Shown piece after piece: positions 37,584 to 47,047 of a stretch of 64,000 bases of DNA. The translations under genes were made by a program, and so were the position numbers. This DNA is from CAZSBG01 sp964605145 (GTDB lineage Bacteria; Zhuqueibacterota; Zhuqueibacteria; Thermofontimicrobiales; Thermofontimicrobiaceae): the NCBI GenBank assembly GCA_964605145.1, contig CAZSBG010000007.1:1-64000 (forward strand), written 5' to 3'. Under the pieces are notes generated by a model. It searched no databases and was not told the DNA's origin. It saw only the letters and a list, made by a program, of their open reading frames with translations. Each line of letters opens with the position of its first letter. Position 1 is the stretch's first letter.

Positions 37584-39863
37584 TCAGATTATATTATCTT
37601 TATCAAATAAGAATGCATATTCCTGGTCATCATAATATGAATAGACTTTTAAATTCAGCAATTTCTTCAATACCTTTAATCGATTACCAAGCGTGGCAAC
37701 GCTTATTTCATAATAATTAGCGACTTCCTGCTGTGATGGTCTGTAAGGATTGATAGCGCAGGCCAAATATTCCAGCGCCGCGGCCCATGTTTCCAACTTT
37801 TTCATTGGTTTTAGATTGCCCTTACTCAGCATAACCGCTTCAGACCATAGGCGTGTTGCATAATCGATATAGTATTTATGATACTCATAATCCGTCATGC
37901 TGGTGATCACTCGTTTTTCAATGTTGAGCAAATCATCCGTAAAATATTTCCGACTGGTTGAAATATTCAATTGTTTTCGCAGTGCATCCCAATCAAAATA
38001 ATTGGTATAATAGGTCACAAATCCATTAAAGGCTGTCTGTAAATAATTGACATGCCTGATTTTTGTTTCCAAATCTGCCGACGTTATTTTTGGATCAAAA
38101 AATTTGCCAAAATCTGTTTTTGGCATTTTTTCGGCCAGCAATTGTAATTTTTGCAGACCTGAGAGATTTGCACTTTCGGGCAATAACAGTTCTTCACCTT
38201 CGAATCGTTCCCTGGGATGATCTTCATAGGGATTGTCGTCTTCAAATTCGTCGTCGTTATCCATACCGAACTGTCTTTCAAGCTCGGCATATAATTCTTC
38301 CTCGTCAAATTCTTCATCAAACTCCGCATCCTCATATTCATCATCTTCATCAAAATCCAAATCCATTATTAAACGACTTGTAAAACTATTCGTAACCATT
38401 CGAGATATAAACGGATGGAAATCTTCATCGAAATTATCCAGCGTTTCGGAAGCGACAATCGCCAATTCGGCCAACTTGTTCTTCCTGGCAACGAAACTAA
38501 TAAACGCAAAATCAGTCAATCGTTTTTTCAGAATCTTTAAAAATTCTTCAGTAAAAGCCTGTTTTATGACCTTGGCGACTAATTCCCGGACTCTCCTGAT
38601 ATCAATTTTTGATAAAGGTCCGGAAACACTGTAAAGCGCTTCATTGTAGTCATCCAGCAGGGGATCTATAAATTCAGGCTCAAGCAGCCAGCTTTGCTGT
38701 ATTTCACGATGATTGAATAACGATTCGGTCTTGTAAACGAGGTCGTCCTTGTGTTGAAGTGTTTTTTCGCGAAATTGTTGAAATGAATCAGCCAGTTTCT
38801 CGCCAGGGCCATCATCATAACTCACATCATCAATAATTCGTCGAAACGCCAGGTATTCCAGCGGCAAGGCACGCTGCAATTTCACGGTTAATTCTTCAGC
38901 CTCTTTCACTTTATCAATTAAAATGTCTGCCGGCACTTCGACGATGAAAAATCCGGGTTCAAGTTTGAACTGATTTACAAATTCTCTAAATTCTTGTTTC
39001 GATTGAATAACACCAAACGAATCTTTGATGCCCAGTTCTGTGTTGGCGACAACATCAATACAAAATATTTCAGCATTTTTATCGGAAGCGGCAAATAAAC
39101 ATATACTGCTGCCAATCCCGTCAACAGAAGTCATATACGCTTTGTAAAATTTGAAGGCAGGTTCGTCAGTCGCCTGAGTTTGAGACACGTATTTGCCCAA
39201 TTGAAAAATTCCCTGTTGAGCAGCGGTCTGAACCTGTTTGGATTTCGTGCGGCGAATAATTCTCTTTAGGATAGAAAACGCGCGCTGATGATGGCTATTT
39301 ACAAGAATTTCGATAATTTTCAACTTGAGTTCATCATCCACCACGTCACTCAGAGGATCGGCGATGTTGAGCACCCGCTTATCCGCAGAATGATATGACA
39401 GATCATCCAGGCTTGCAATTTGACCATCGCGGTTGACCTGATGAAAATCTTCCAACAATTTTTGAATGAAAAACGGATTTTCTGAATTGTCCAACAAGTT
39501 TTCCAAAACCTGTCGCCCCAATTCGGCCGGATCTTTCAGGTTTTTTAAAAATTGCTCAAAATCTATTTCGCCGCCCAATCGCTGAATGGTTGTTGAGACA
39601 ATCAATTTCATTTCATCGGTCATATTTGGGTCTTTTATCATATTCATTAATTTATTAACAGACTCTTTTGCCTCAATATCACCCAACAGATATAGCAGGA
39701 ACTTTGCCCGATCATCATTTTTCTTTTCAATGAGATTAAATACCAATCTGGATACATTGGATTTATTTTTCTTTAATTGATCCAGAATATCATTATATTC
39801 ATACTCATTTAGTTTTTCAGAGTATAATTTTTCAATTATTTTTAGTAATTTTGATTCATTCAT
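37584..39863 (-). CDS. large HEAT-repeat-like protein with acidic linker and cyclin-like/HTH C-terminus
   Basis: From ATG 39863 the product is 759 residues, cytoplasmic. Residues about 5-230 form alpha-helical repeats (LLYLLGDIEAKESVNKLMNMIKD). A long acidic stretch near 520-570 follows (DEEFDEEELYAELERQFGMD, then DDNPYEDHPRERF). The last ~120 residues resemble a cyclin/TFIIB-like fold ending in a small HTH (ETWAAALEYLACAINPYRPSQQEVANYYEISVATLGNRL). The HTH suggests nucleic-acid contact, but no family is recognised. It lies 26 bp after the DUF92 gene and 40 bp before eno. Confidence 0.6.
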   Translation of the reverse strand: MNESKLLKIIEKLYSEKLNEYEYNDILDQLKKNKSNVSRLVFNLIEKKNDDRAKFLLYLLGDIEAKESVNKLMNMIKDPNMTDEMKLIVSTTIQRLGGEIDFEQFLKNLKDPAELGRQVLENLLDNSENPFFIQKLLEDFHQVNRDGQIASLDDLSYHSADKRVLNIADPLSDVVDDELKLKIIEILVNSHHQRAFSILKRIIRRTKSKQVQTAAQQGIFQLGKYVSQTQATDEPAFKFYKAYMTSVDGIGSSICLFAASDKNAEIFCIDVVANTELGIKDSFGVIQSKQEFREFVNQFKLEPGFFIVEVPADILIDKVKEAEELTVKLQRALPLEYLAFRRIIDDVSYDDGPGEKLADSFQQFREKTLQHKDDLVYKTESLFNHREIQQSWLLEPEFIDPLLDDYNEALYSVSGPLSKIDIRRVRELVAKVIKQAFTEEFLKILKKRLTDFAFISFVARKNKLAELAIVASETLDNFDEDFHPFISRMVTNSFTSRLIMDLDFDEDDEYEDAEFDEEFDEEELYAELERQFGMDNDDEFEDDNPYEDHPRERFEGEELLLPESANLSGLQKLQLLAEKMPKTDFGKFFDPKITSADLETKIRHVNYLQTAFNGFVTYYTNYFDWDALRKQLNISTSRKYFTDDLLNIEKRVITSMTDYEYHKYYIDYATRLWSEAVMLSKGNLKPMKKLETWAAALEYLACAINPYRPSQQEVANYYEISVATLGNRLKVLKKLLNLKVYSYYDDQEYAFLFDKDNII

Positions 39864-39889
39864 AATTAACCCAATTAAATGAATATTTA

Positions 39890-41386
39890 TTATTTGAAAT
39901 ACAAGTAGGCCAACGCCGCAGTAATTGCTCCACTCAATGAACACACAGCATTAACCACATCATTGTCAAAACTTTGAAAGCCGGATACGCGACGCGTTTC
40001 AAAGGTTTCGCAATGAGTCTTTTTTTCAGTTATTTTACCACAGTTCGGACACTGGTATTGCGCCTGAACTGTCGCTCCGAGAACACTGTCCACAAGACTT
40101 CCGACCAGGCCGGATAAAACGACGGTAAAAAAAACTGGAGCCGCCTTCTCCAAATGATGATATCTCGCAGTAGCCAGGCTTCCCAGAAAAACAATGACAA
40201 AACTTCCGCCAAGAGCGCCGCTCAATCCCAGCATTGATACGCCTCCGGAGGTGCCGGGCGCGACTGCCTGAAAATTCAAAATGTTTCGGGGTGATTTCTT
40301 TGAAAAAACACCAATTTCTGTTGCCCATGTATCGGCTGTAACAGCAGCGACAGCGCCAATAAATGCAAAATACCAGACGTCATTGGGGAAATAATTCCAG
40401 AGAAGAACAATAGTTCCGGCAATCCCCCCATTGGCCAACACCTGGCCGATATCACGTCTTCCACCTTTTTGAAATGTATCTGCAAATTTTTGCTTCCACT
40501 TCTTGCCCGTCTTTGAAAGCACACTCGAAAGCAAAAAGAACAATAAAATGGGCAGGCTGAATTCCCAATTGCCGGTACCAAACACGACAACCCCCAACAA
40601 AAATGTCGATACAGCTCCGCTGCCGGACAAAAAACGCATTCGCAGAGAAATCCCGGCAATAAGCATGGCGAACAGGAGACCATACGTGAATATTAAATTC
40701 TGACTCAAACCATGGGTAAGCACAAAGTGCAGGCTAAATGCAGTACCCAGGGGCACGGTTAAATTATCCGAACCTTTATAAGAAATCGACTCGCAGCCTG
40801 TAGCCACTATCGAAACAATGGTCGCAAGCCACAAAATTTCCGTGATACTTAATGTCTGATACGTCGCAGTATCAAAAAAGATCAGCCCAATGGCAATAAT
40901 AATAAATGTTGTCGCCCACATTGCCAGCGATCCCTGCATGGATTTCACTTCACCTGAGACCCGATACAGAACCGGCCTTTTGATATTCTCCCCCACGATG
41001 GCTGCAACAGCATCAGAAATGGCCATCACCAGCATGGAAATCACCAGGATTACTTTATGCTGATTCCATAATAATAGTGTCAATATAAAAAATGAAACCG
41101 GGTAAAATACAGTTCCATAACTAATACGCGATGTCGCATGCATGCCCGGCATCCACTTATTTTTAATGCTGATATAATCTAAAAAGCTAAAAATTCCGGA
41201 AATTAATAATAATGGGTAATAGGTTTCGAGCAAAAAAGGTGTCAGTGCGATGAGTATGCCGGTTATAATGTGAACAAATTTTCTTGTCGTCCTAATCTTA
41301 AAATTCAATTTCCTTCTTAACAACTCTGAAAATCCAATCACCAAAAGAAGCCCAACAAATAAAACTCCAGTCCAAATCCAATCCAT
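39890..41386 (-). CDS. fusion of phytol/dolichol-kinase-like (N) and DUF92 (C) membrane domains
   Basis: The 498-residue polytopic protein has an N-terminal half with the CTP-dependent polyprenol/phytol kinase pattern (RKFVHIITGILIALTPFL and ISDAVAAIVGENI). The C-terminal half is a DUF92/TMEM19-like domain (FGTGNWEFSLPILLFFLLSS, GGIAGT, TWATEIG, GTSGGVSM). A CPNCGK zinc-like motif is near the end. The fusion implies linked lipid-alcohol phosphorylation and a membrane partner step (inference). It starts the DUF92/HEAT/eno/divIC gene string. Confidence 0.8.
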   Translation of the reverse strand: MDWIWTGVLFVGLLLVIGFSELLRRKLNFKIRTTRKFVHIITGILIALTPFLLETYYPLLLISGIFSFLDYISIKNKWMPGMHATSRISYGTVFYPVSFFILTLLLWNQHKVILVISMLVMAISDAVAAIVGENIKRPVLYRVSGEVKSMQGSLAMWATTFIIIAIGLIFFDTATYQTLSITEILWLATIVSIVATGCESISYKGSDNLTVPLGTAFSLHFVLTHGLSQNLIFTYGLLFAMLIAGISLRMRFLSGSGAVSTFLLGVVVFGTGNWEFSLPILLFFLLSSVLSKTGKKWKQKFADTFQKGGRRDIGQVLANGGIAGTIVLLWNYFPNDVWYFAFIGAVAAVTADTWATEIGVFSKKSPRNILNFQAVAPGTSGGVSMLGLSGALGGSFVIVFLGSLATARYHHLEKAAPVFFTVVLSGLVGSLVDSVLGATVQAQYQCPNCGKITEKKTHCETFETRRVSGFQSFDNDVVNAVCSLSGAITAALAYLYFK

Positions 41387-41959
41387 TCCACTCTAACATT
41401 CAAATTTATTATTGATTTTAAGTCATTTTTTTGTTATAATATTTAAGCATTTTTTCATTTAAAGTCAATAAATATTTATCATTTTTTCCAGACATGAAAG
41501 GCTGATGCCAGCGAATCAGCCTATTGTGCAAAAGTTATCCACATTCACAAATGGAGCAGACCAGCATTATAGTTATGATCGATATATTTACTATTTTGTA
41601 AAATGTTAAATAAATATTAAACATTACAGTTACCTAAAACAGGAAAAACATTCATTGCGCAGACCCCATCATTCTATTTTATCTATTCAACTGTTATTAT
41701 TATACTTGAAAGTTTTCAAAAAACCTCAGCACTAAATATGGCAATGTCTTTTTTGTAACAAACTACATATTGAACTAATACATTGATCAGTATTTTCAAT
41801 GTTCGGAATCTTATATTTATTGAACCAAACCGGTTATCCACTTATAAACAAGTTATCCACATAACCACAAGATGTAGTTATTTACTAATTGAAACATACT
41901 AACCGGCTTTTTTATGGGCTTTTAGCAATTTTTGGGAAAAATCAAATATTGTTTTTTTT
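41387..41959. promoter_or_regulatory. AT-rich region with three DnaA-box-like sites (candidate origin or DnaA-regulated site)
   Basis: TTATCCACA occurs at 41535-41543 and 41853-41861, and TTATCCACT at 41834-41842, all on the same strand. Two are perfect matches to the DnaA-box consensus. Very AT-rich runs (41403-41480, 41570-41640) could serve as an unwinding element. No gene fits here. Genes to the left are almost all leftward and the first gene to the right is rightward, as expected at an origin. However, dnaA, dnaN and gyr genes are not in the window, so oriC identity is not established. Confidence 0.45.
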
Positions 41960-41961
41960 CA

Positions 41962-42183
41962 CTACCTGACACTTTTAAGATTATGTTCGGTAGTGCTGTC
42001 ATTCCCGTACCACAGGCATTCCCTTCGGTCACATGTTTTAAGCGGGAATCTCCTGAAATTTTTAAAATGGATGCCCGATAAAAGCCCAGTCTGTCATCCT
42101 TTATAAATTTAATGGAAGCTGGACATGGCATTCGGGCATGACAATTGGATCAAAAATGTCATTTTGGAAAAAGTGTCCGGTAG
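41962..42183. mobile_element. MITE-like element, copy 1 (222 bp)
   Basis: The left end CTACCTGACACTTTT and right end AAAAGTGTCCGGTAG are inverted repeats. The interior carries a second inverted pair, GTCATTCCCGTACC and GGCATTCGGGCATGAC. It shares both ends and much interior with the element at 55747-56035, for example TTATGTTCGGTAG and GATCAAAAATGTCATTTT. No transposase is encoded. It lies upstream of the receiver-PATAN gene. Confidence 0.75.
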
Positions 42184-42366
42184 CAAGTTTTTTTTTAATT
42201 TAAAACAGAAAAATAGAAAATCTTTGATGATAATAATTAAATCACAGATACAGCAATATAGCACTACGATGGGTGTTCACTGTGATGTTGACGAACAGCA
42301 AGCAATATGTGTCTTCCAAATCAATTTGAAAATAGCATCTGATTATTAAACCTGCGGGGTGGCTTC

Positions 42367-43095
42367 ATGAATAAGAAACTGCTGCTTTTGATTATCGACG
42401 GGAATGAGCGTTCTGACCATTTAAAAGAAGGTCTTGAAGCAAATGACTTTGAAGTTATTTCAGCAAAGGATGGCCAACAAGGATTCGAACTTGCCAGAAA
42501 AACCGAGCCCAATTTAATTCTTGCGGCAATGCAACTGCAACATTTGGATGGAATTGATTTGTGTTACATGATTCGGCAAAATACGAGTTTGTCGGCGACG
42601 CCATACATACTGATAAGCGAAAATATTGGACCGGAGGAACGGATAAATGCGTTCCGAAGCGGCGTCGATTCCATTGTCCCAAAATCGATTTCCATTCGGG
42701 AGCTAAGCACTCGCATCGAAACATTGATCAAACGATTCGAGTTGGTCAACAATGTCATTCTGCAACCAAACCAGTCCATAATCGGCACATTGGCAGATTT
42801 CCGGCTCGTTGAAATTCTTCAAATGCTGACTATGAATGTAAAATCCGGCATGCTGACCATTTACCATCAAAGCCAGCGAGGACAAATCGCGATTTTTGAA
42901 GGCAAGTTAACCTGGGCCAAATTAGAGCCCCATCAAGGTGAAGAGGCTGTCCAAAAAATGGTTTTTTGGAAAGAAGGCGTTTTTGTTTTTGAAAAAGATT
43001 TAATCCAGTCAGATACGAATATTACGAAACCAACCATGCAGCTCATTCTGGATTGCTGCCAGCTCATAGATGAAACAACGCTCAAAACGCAATAA
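42367..43095 (+). CDS. degenerate receiver domain fused to PATAN (DUF4388) domain
   Basis: The 242-residue protein has an N-terminal CheY-like fold (residues 4-125) in which the phosphoacceptor Asp is replaced by Ala54 (PNLILAAMQLQHLDG). One of the two acidic Mg2+ residues is also lost (LIIDGNE in place of DDE). Lys106 is kept. Residues about 138-240 are a PATAN/DUF4388 domain (SIIGTLADFRLVEILQML, SGMLTIYHQ, GQIAIFEGKLTWAKL), common in motility and signalling proteins. It probably acts as a phosphorylation-independent adaptor. It is the first plus-strand gene beyond the candidate origin and next to the pilin-like gene. Confidence 0.8.
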   Translation: MNKKLLLLIIDGNERSDHLKEGLEANDFEVISAKDGQQGFELARKTEPNLILAAMQLQHLDGIDLCYMIRQNTSLSATPYILISENIGPEERINAFRSGVDSIVPKSISIRELSTRIETLIKRFELVNNVILQPNQSIIGTLADFRLVEILQMLTMNVKSGMLTIYHQSQRGQIAIFEGKLTWAKLEPHQGEEAVQKMVFWKEGVFVFEKDLIQSDTNITKPTMQLILDCCQLIDETTLKTQ

Positions 43096-43390
43096 TCCTG
43101 TAATTGAATGAGTCACCTTTCCCAGTTTTGAAACAGATTTCACTTGATCTCCAAAATAAGTGGATTCGCTAAAAATTCCGCGCACAATTATATTTATGCA
43201 TAAGTCCATCCATTTCAATATATTAATTTAACTAACATTATCCATTATTTTAATTTCATTCTATTTAAATCTATTTTTATTAAATTTTTCAACATCCGGT
43301 TCGATGTATTAGATATGGCATATTAATTGCATTTTCAGTCGGTGAAATAAAAAACCTGTAACTACTATTTCAGATAAATGAGGTGCTGAC

Positions 43391-43741
43391 GTGATGAAGA
43401 GAAGTAAATTTTTGGTTTTAAAATTAAGTATTACCCTCCTGGCTATTGCGCTGTTTTCCGCGACAGCTATTCCGAAATACTTTGATTTGAGTCGACAGAA
43501 TGAGGCCAACCAGTGTCGGGCCAATCAGATCATTGTGGAAACTGCCCTTGCAGTGGCCTACGCGGAGAGTCTTTCCATGGGCGTTAAACATTATCCTGAA
43601 AAATTGACTTCGAATATGTTCGAAAATGGTCGCATCCCCACGTGTCCCATCGATGGTGAGCCCATTCAATTCGATGCAGAAACAGGCGTGGCGTATTGTC
43701 CACATCATGCGCCCGATCATTCGAGAGAGCTGGTGAAATAA
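43391..43741 (+). CDS. pseudopilin-like protein lacking prepilin-peptidase signature
   Basis: The 116-residue protein has a pilin-type hydrophobic N-helix ending AIPKYFDLSRQNEA. The C-terminal part resembles short pseudopilins: a Cys-containing ANQ segment, ALAVAYAES, HYPEKL and CPIDGEPIQFDAETG...YCPHH. The residue before the +1 Phe7 is Lys6 instead of Gly, and +5 is Lys11 instead of Glu, so prepilin cleavage and normal filament incorporation are unlikely. It may remain as a membrane-anchored protein with a pilin-like domain. A GAGGTG site lies upstream. Confidence 0.7.
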   Translation: MMKRSKFLVLKLSITLLAIALFSATAIPKYFDLSRQNEANQCRANQIIVETALAVAYAESLSMGVKHYPEKLTSNMFENGRIPTCPIDGEPIQFDAETGVAYCPHHAPDHSRELVK

Positions 43742-43878
43742 ATGTTTTTAAGATAATGATTGCTGTATCAGGTGGGATATTAACAACATCTTGGAAAAGC
43801 CGCTTCACGGATGAAAGTAATAGACCGCTTCGAATGCAGTCCGCAGAAAATATATCCCCCTCAAATATATTTTTACCT

Positions 43879-45276
43879 CTAACGATTTAGTTTTATTTTA
43901 TATTTATCCAATTTTCGATATAACGTGGTTCGACCAATTCCCAATTTATGAGCCGTGAGTGACATGTTATAATTATTTAACTTCAGAGCTTGTTTGAGAA
44001 TTTCCTGTTCAATTTCATCGAGCGGGACGATCTGGTTGCAGAATGTCACCGCTTTTTTCATGTCCATGGCCACTCCGCCCGTGTTTCCATTTTGGTTGTG
44101 CGTTACGATGGAAATGGGCAGGTGTTCCGGACGGAGGGTATCGCCATCCACCATAAGCATGGATCGTTCAATGACGTTCTCCAGCTCCCTCACATTTCCC
44201 GGCCAGGGATAATTCAAAAAATAATCGATAACATCGCCGGCAACATTTTTAATGACTGTATTATTCTTTTCATTAAAATTCTCCACAAATCTGCTCACCA
44301 GTGCAGGAATATCATCCTGTCGGGAGATTAGCGCAGGGATCTGAATCGGAAATACATTGATAAAATAATACAGATCTTTTCTGAAATTTCCCGCCCTCAC
44401 TTCAGCGTCCATTTTCTTCGATGAACTGGAAATGATACGGACGTCCAGTGATATTGGATGCTCGCTTCCTACCGGTGTAAATGTTCTCTGTTTCAATATT
44501 TCAAAAAGCTTGCCCTGGGCATATCTGGATAATTCGCACACTTCATCCAGGAACACAGTGCCGCTGTCAGCCTGTTCCAGTTTTCCCGGTATCCTTTTCA
44601 AGGTGCCGCTTCCCACTTCGTACTGTGTTCCAAACAGTTCTGCATCGATGACCGTATCAGGCAAGGCAGAACAATTGAGAACCACGAAGGGATTATTTTT
44701 TCGGTGACTGTTAAAATGAATGGTTCTGGCGATGAGTTCTTTGCCGGAGCCCGCGCCGCCGGAAATGGACACCGACGCCTCACTTGGAATGACCCGTTTT
44801 ATTTGTCTTAAAACTTCCTGCATGCGGCTGCTGAATGTGACCAGATTATCGAGTTTGTATTTTTCATCCAGTGACTTTTCAAGGTAGTCGATTTTTTGCT
44901 GCATTTGCCGGACATTCAACGCGTTCTTCAGCACGAATTCGAGGCGCCCCCAGTCAACCGGTTTATTCAGAAAATCATACGCCCCTAATTCCAGGGCATG
45001 ATTCACAATATTTTTTCGACTGTCGCCTGTTAATATGACCACCGGAACATCAGCATCTTTTTCTTTGATCTTTTGAAGCACCTGCAATCCATTCACTTCC
45101 GGCATGATAAGGTCGAGTAAAACCACATCAAAATTTTCCTTTTGAATCATTTCCATGGCGGACAGGCCTTCATTTGAAACGGATACCCGGTAGTTGTGCT
45201 TTTCAAGAATTTCACTCATCAAATGGGTAAAATCCTTTTCATCATCAATAACAAGGACACCAAGACGTTTGTCCAT
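43879..45276 (-). CDS. NtrC-family response regulator lacking the GAFTGA motif
   Basis: The 465-residue protein has an intact receiver (Asp55 in VVLLDLIMP), an AAA+ domain with Walker A GGAGSGKE (173-180) and Walker B VFLDEV (241-246), and a Fis-type HTH (NMSLTAHKLGIGRTTLYRKL). In the loop that contacts sigma54, GAFTGA is replaced by EVGSGT (220-225). It is therefore unlikely to activate sigma54 RNA polymerase. It could act on sigma70 or as a repressor, as known for a few NtrC relatives without the motif. It starts 21 bp after the GspE-like gene's stop, on the same strand, with a small ORF upstream of both. Confidence 0.88.
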   Translation of the reverse strand: MDKRLGVLVIDDEKDFTHLMSEILEKHNYRVSVSNEGLSAMEMIQKENFDVVLLDLIMPEVNGLQVLQKIKEKDADVPVVILTGDSRKNIVNHALELGAYDFLNKPVDWGRLEFVLKNALNVRQMQQKIDYLEKSLDEKYKLDNLVTFSSRMQEVLRQIKRVIPSEASVSISGGAGSGKELIARTIHFNSHRKNNPFVVLNCSALPDTVIDAELFGTQYEVGSGTLKRIPGKLEQADSGTVFLDEVCELSRYAQGKLFEILKQRTFTPVGSEHPISLDVRIISSSSKKMDAEVRAGNFRKDLYYFINVFPIQIPALISRQDDIPALVSRFVENFNEKNNTVIKNVAGDVIDYFLNYPWPGNVRELENVIERSMLMVDGDTLRPEHLPISIVTHNQNGNTGGVAMDMKKAVTFCNQIVPLDEIEQEILKQALKLNNYNMSLTAHKLGIGRTTLYRKLDKYKIKLNR

Positions 45277-45297
45277 TCCCCTAATCTCCTGATAAAA

Positions 45298-47010
45298 TTA
45301 ATAAACAAGTTGTTTAACACGCAGGGCTTCCTGCAGACTTGTCTCGCCGGCGCTCATTTTTTTCAGCACTTCATCGAATAAATTCGGATTTTTCATTTTG
45401 TGCAAATAGTTTTGAATTCTTGTCGACGACGCTTTTTTTATAATCAAGGATCGAATCGTATCATCAAACATGATGAACTCGAACAATGGAAAACGATCTT
45501 TATAGCCGGTCCCCCGACACTTTGCGCATCCGCTCCCCGCATAAAATTTCATTTCCAATTTCATGCGACTATCTGTCAAGCGCTTGACTTCGGCGGAATT
45601 TGGCTCGTACGCTTTTTTACAATTTTGACAAATTCGCTTGACCATAATTTGCGCCATCATTCCTTTTGAAGAATCAGCAACCAGAAACGGATCATTGCTC
45701 TGATGCGCAAGAAATTCCAGTGCTTTTGCAATAGTAACGCTCGGCAGCGTTGAAAAAATCATTTGGCCTTTCAGCGCCATATTCGCGACGGAATCGAGAA
45801 TTACCCTGGAAGTAAATCCGTCAATTGCAATGACATCTGCATCCTGGCGGAATATCGCCTCCAATATTTTATCCGGTGTTGTTTCATTCTGATAGGTAGG
45901 CTGAAATTGACGGAACAGATCGCTGGGGCAGTATACCTCCCGTTCAAATGTCACAACATCTTTATTTTGTCCACTCAGCTCGCTCAACGTTGCGTAAAGT
46001 GAGGTTGTTTTTCCGCTCTCAATTGTTCCGGCGAACCAAACGATGCCTCGTGTCTGGTTAATCAAGTCCATAAAACTTTCGTATTGATTGGCAGGCACAC
46101 CCAGATCTTTCACCGTTTTCAATGTATGCGGTCTCATGACTTTCAATACGATGCTTTCGCCATAAACGGTCGGCAAAGATGTGACATTGAAATGAATCTC
46201 TTTCGTATCAATTCGGAGGTAGAAGCTACCAATCTGGGGAATATCACAACGGTTAATATCCAGGTAAGCCAGATTTTTCACTGTAGAAATAATGGTTTCC
46301 CGAAGATTTTCGCTATGATTGTAATATTCTTTTAAATCACCATTGATGCGAAATCGAATTTTCAGGCTTGACTCTGTTGGCTCCAGATGAATGGTGCTGG
46401 CATTTTCATGCACGGATTGAACCAGAAAAAGATGCACAAGATGTGAGACCGACATTTCATCAGAGTACCGGTAGACTTTTTCATCTTCGCTAAAAAGGGT
46501 TGAGGGATCATTGAGATAGTCAGTTTCTTCGGGAACACTGAAAATAGTGTGCGCATCATCATGATCATCAAAATTGGGTGAACGATAATAGTAGTCAATC
46601 GCTTCTTCGATATCCTCAGACATGCACACGACAGGCTTCACCTTCAACCCGGTGGACCGACTCACCGCGTCAATCGCGATGAGGTCCAATGGATTTGACA
46701 TGCCGACAGTAATTGTTTCTTCGGTGCGATAAAGAGGCAACAACTTATAGGTTTTGGCGACAGTTTCCGAAACCACCTGAATGGTTTCCATGGGCACGTG
46801 AATACTTTTCAATTCAACATGCTGAACACCTAATTGACTGCCAAGCGCTTTGATAATATCATTTTCATCAATGAACCCCAGCTCCACCAGGCTTCTCCCC
46901 AGCAATTTCTGTTTTTGCTTCTGATGATTCAGCGCTTCCTCAAGCTGATCCCGGGTTATCAAACATTGTTTGACCAGGAAATCCCCCAATAATACATTAT
47001 CATTTTTCAA
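45298..47010 (-). CDS. degenerate GspE/PilB-family ATPase with tandem MshEN domain
   Basis: The 570-residue protein has an N-terminal MshEN tandem (LLGDFLVKQCLITRDQLEEA and LLGRSLVELGFIDENDIIKA), a possible c-di-GMP site. A GspE/PilB-type ATPase domain follows. The key boxes are altered: Walker A reads GTIESGKTT (328-336, family GPTGSGKTT), the Asp box TFEREVY (354-360, family TxEDPVE), Walker B DVIAIDGFTS (392-401, family VGEIRD), and the His box lacks both histidines (GQMIFSTLPSV, 415-425). Zinc-binding CQNC and CAKC remain. It may bind nucleotide but ATP-driven pilus assembly is doubtful. It is co-transcribed with the GAFTGA-less regulator. Confidence 0.85.
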   Translation of the reverse strand: MKNDNVLLGDFLVKQCLITRDQLEEALNHQKQKQKLLGRSLVELGFIDENDIIKALGSQLGVQHVELKSIHVPMETIQVVSETVAKTYKLLPLYRTEETITVGMSNPLDLIAIDAVSRSTGLKVKPVVCMSEDIEEAIDYYYRSPNFDDHDDAHTIFSVPEETDYLNDPSTLFSEDEKVYRYSDEMSVSHLVHLFLVQSVHENASTIHLEPTESSLKIRFRINGDLKEYYNHSENLRETIISTVKNLAYLDINRCDIPQIGSFYLRIDTKEIHFNVTSLPTVYGESIVLKVMRPHTLKTVKDLGVPANQYESFMDLINQTRGIVWFAGTIESGKTTSLYATLSELSGQNKDVVTFEREVYCPSDLFRQFQPTYQNETTPDKILEAIFRQDADVIAIDGFTSRVILDSVANMALKGQMIFSTLPSVTIAKALEFLAHQSNDPFLVADSSKGMMAQIMVKRICQNCKKAYEPNSAEVKRLTDSRMKLEMKFYAGSGCAKCRGTGYKDRFPLFEFIMFDDTIRSLIIKKASSTRIQNYLHKMKNPNLFDEVLKKMSAGETSLQEALRVKQLVY

Positions 47011-47047
47011 TTACGTCACCCTGTGCTCTTTTTGGTCCATCAACACA

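Noticed and set aside
41922..42131. 69-codon ORF
   Set aside because: Lies inside the MITE-like element, and its sequence is explained by the repeat.
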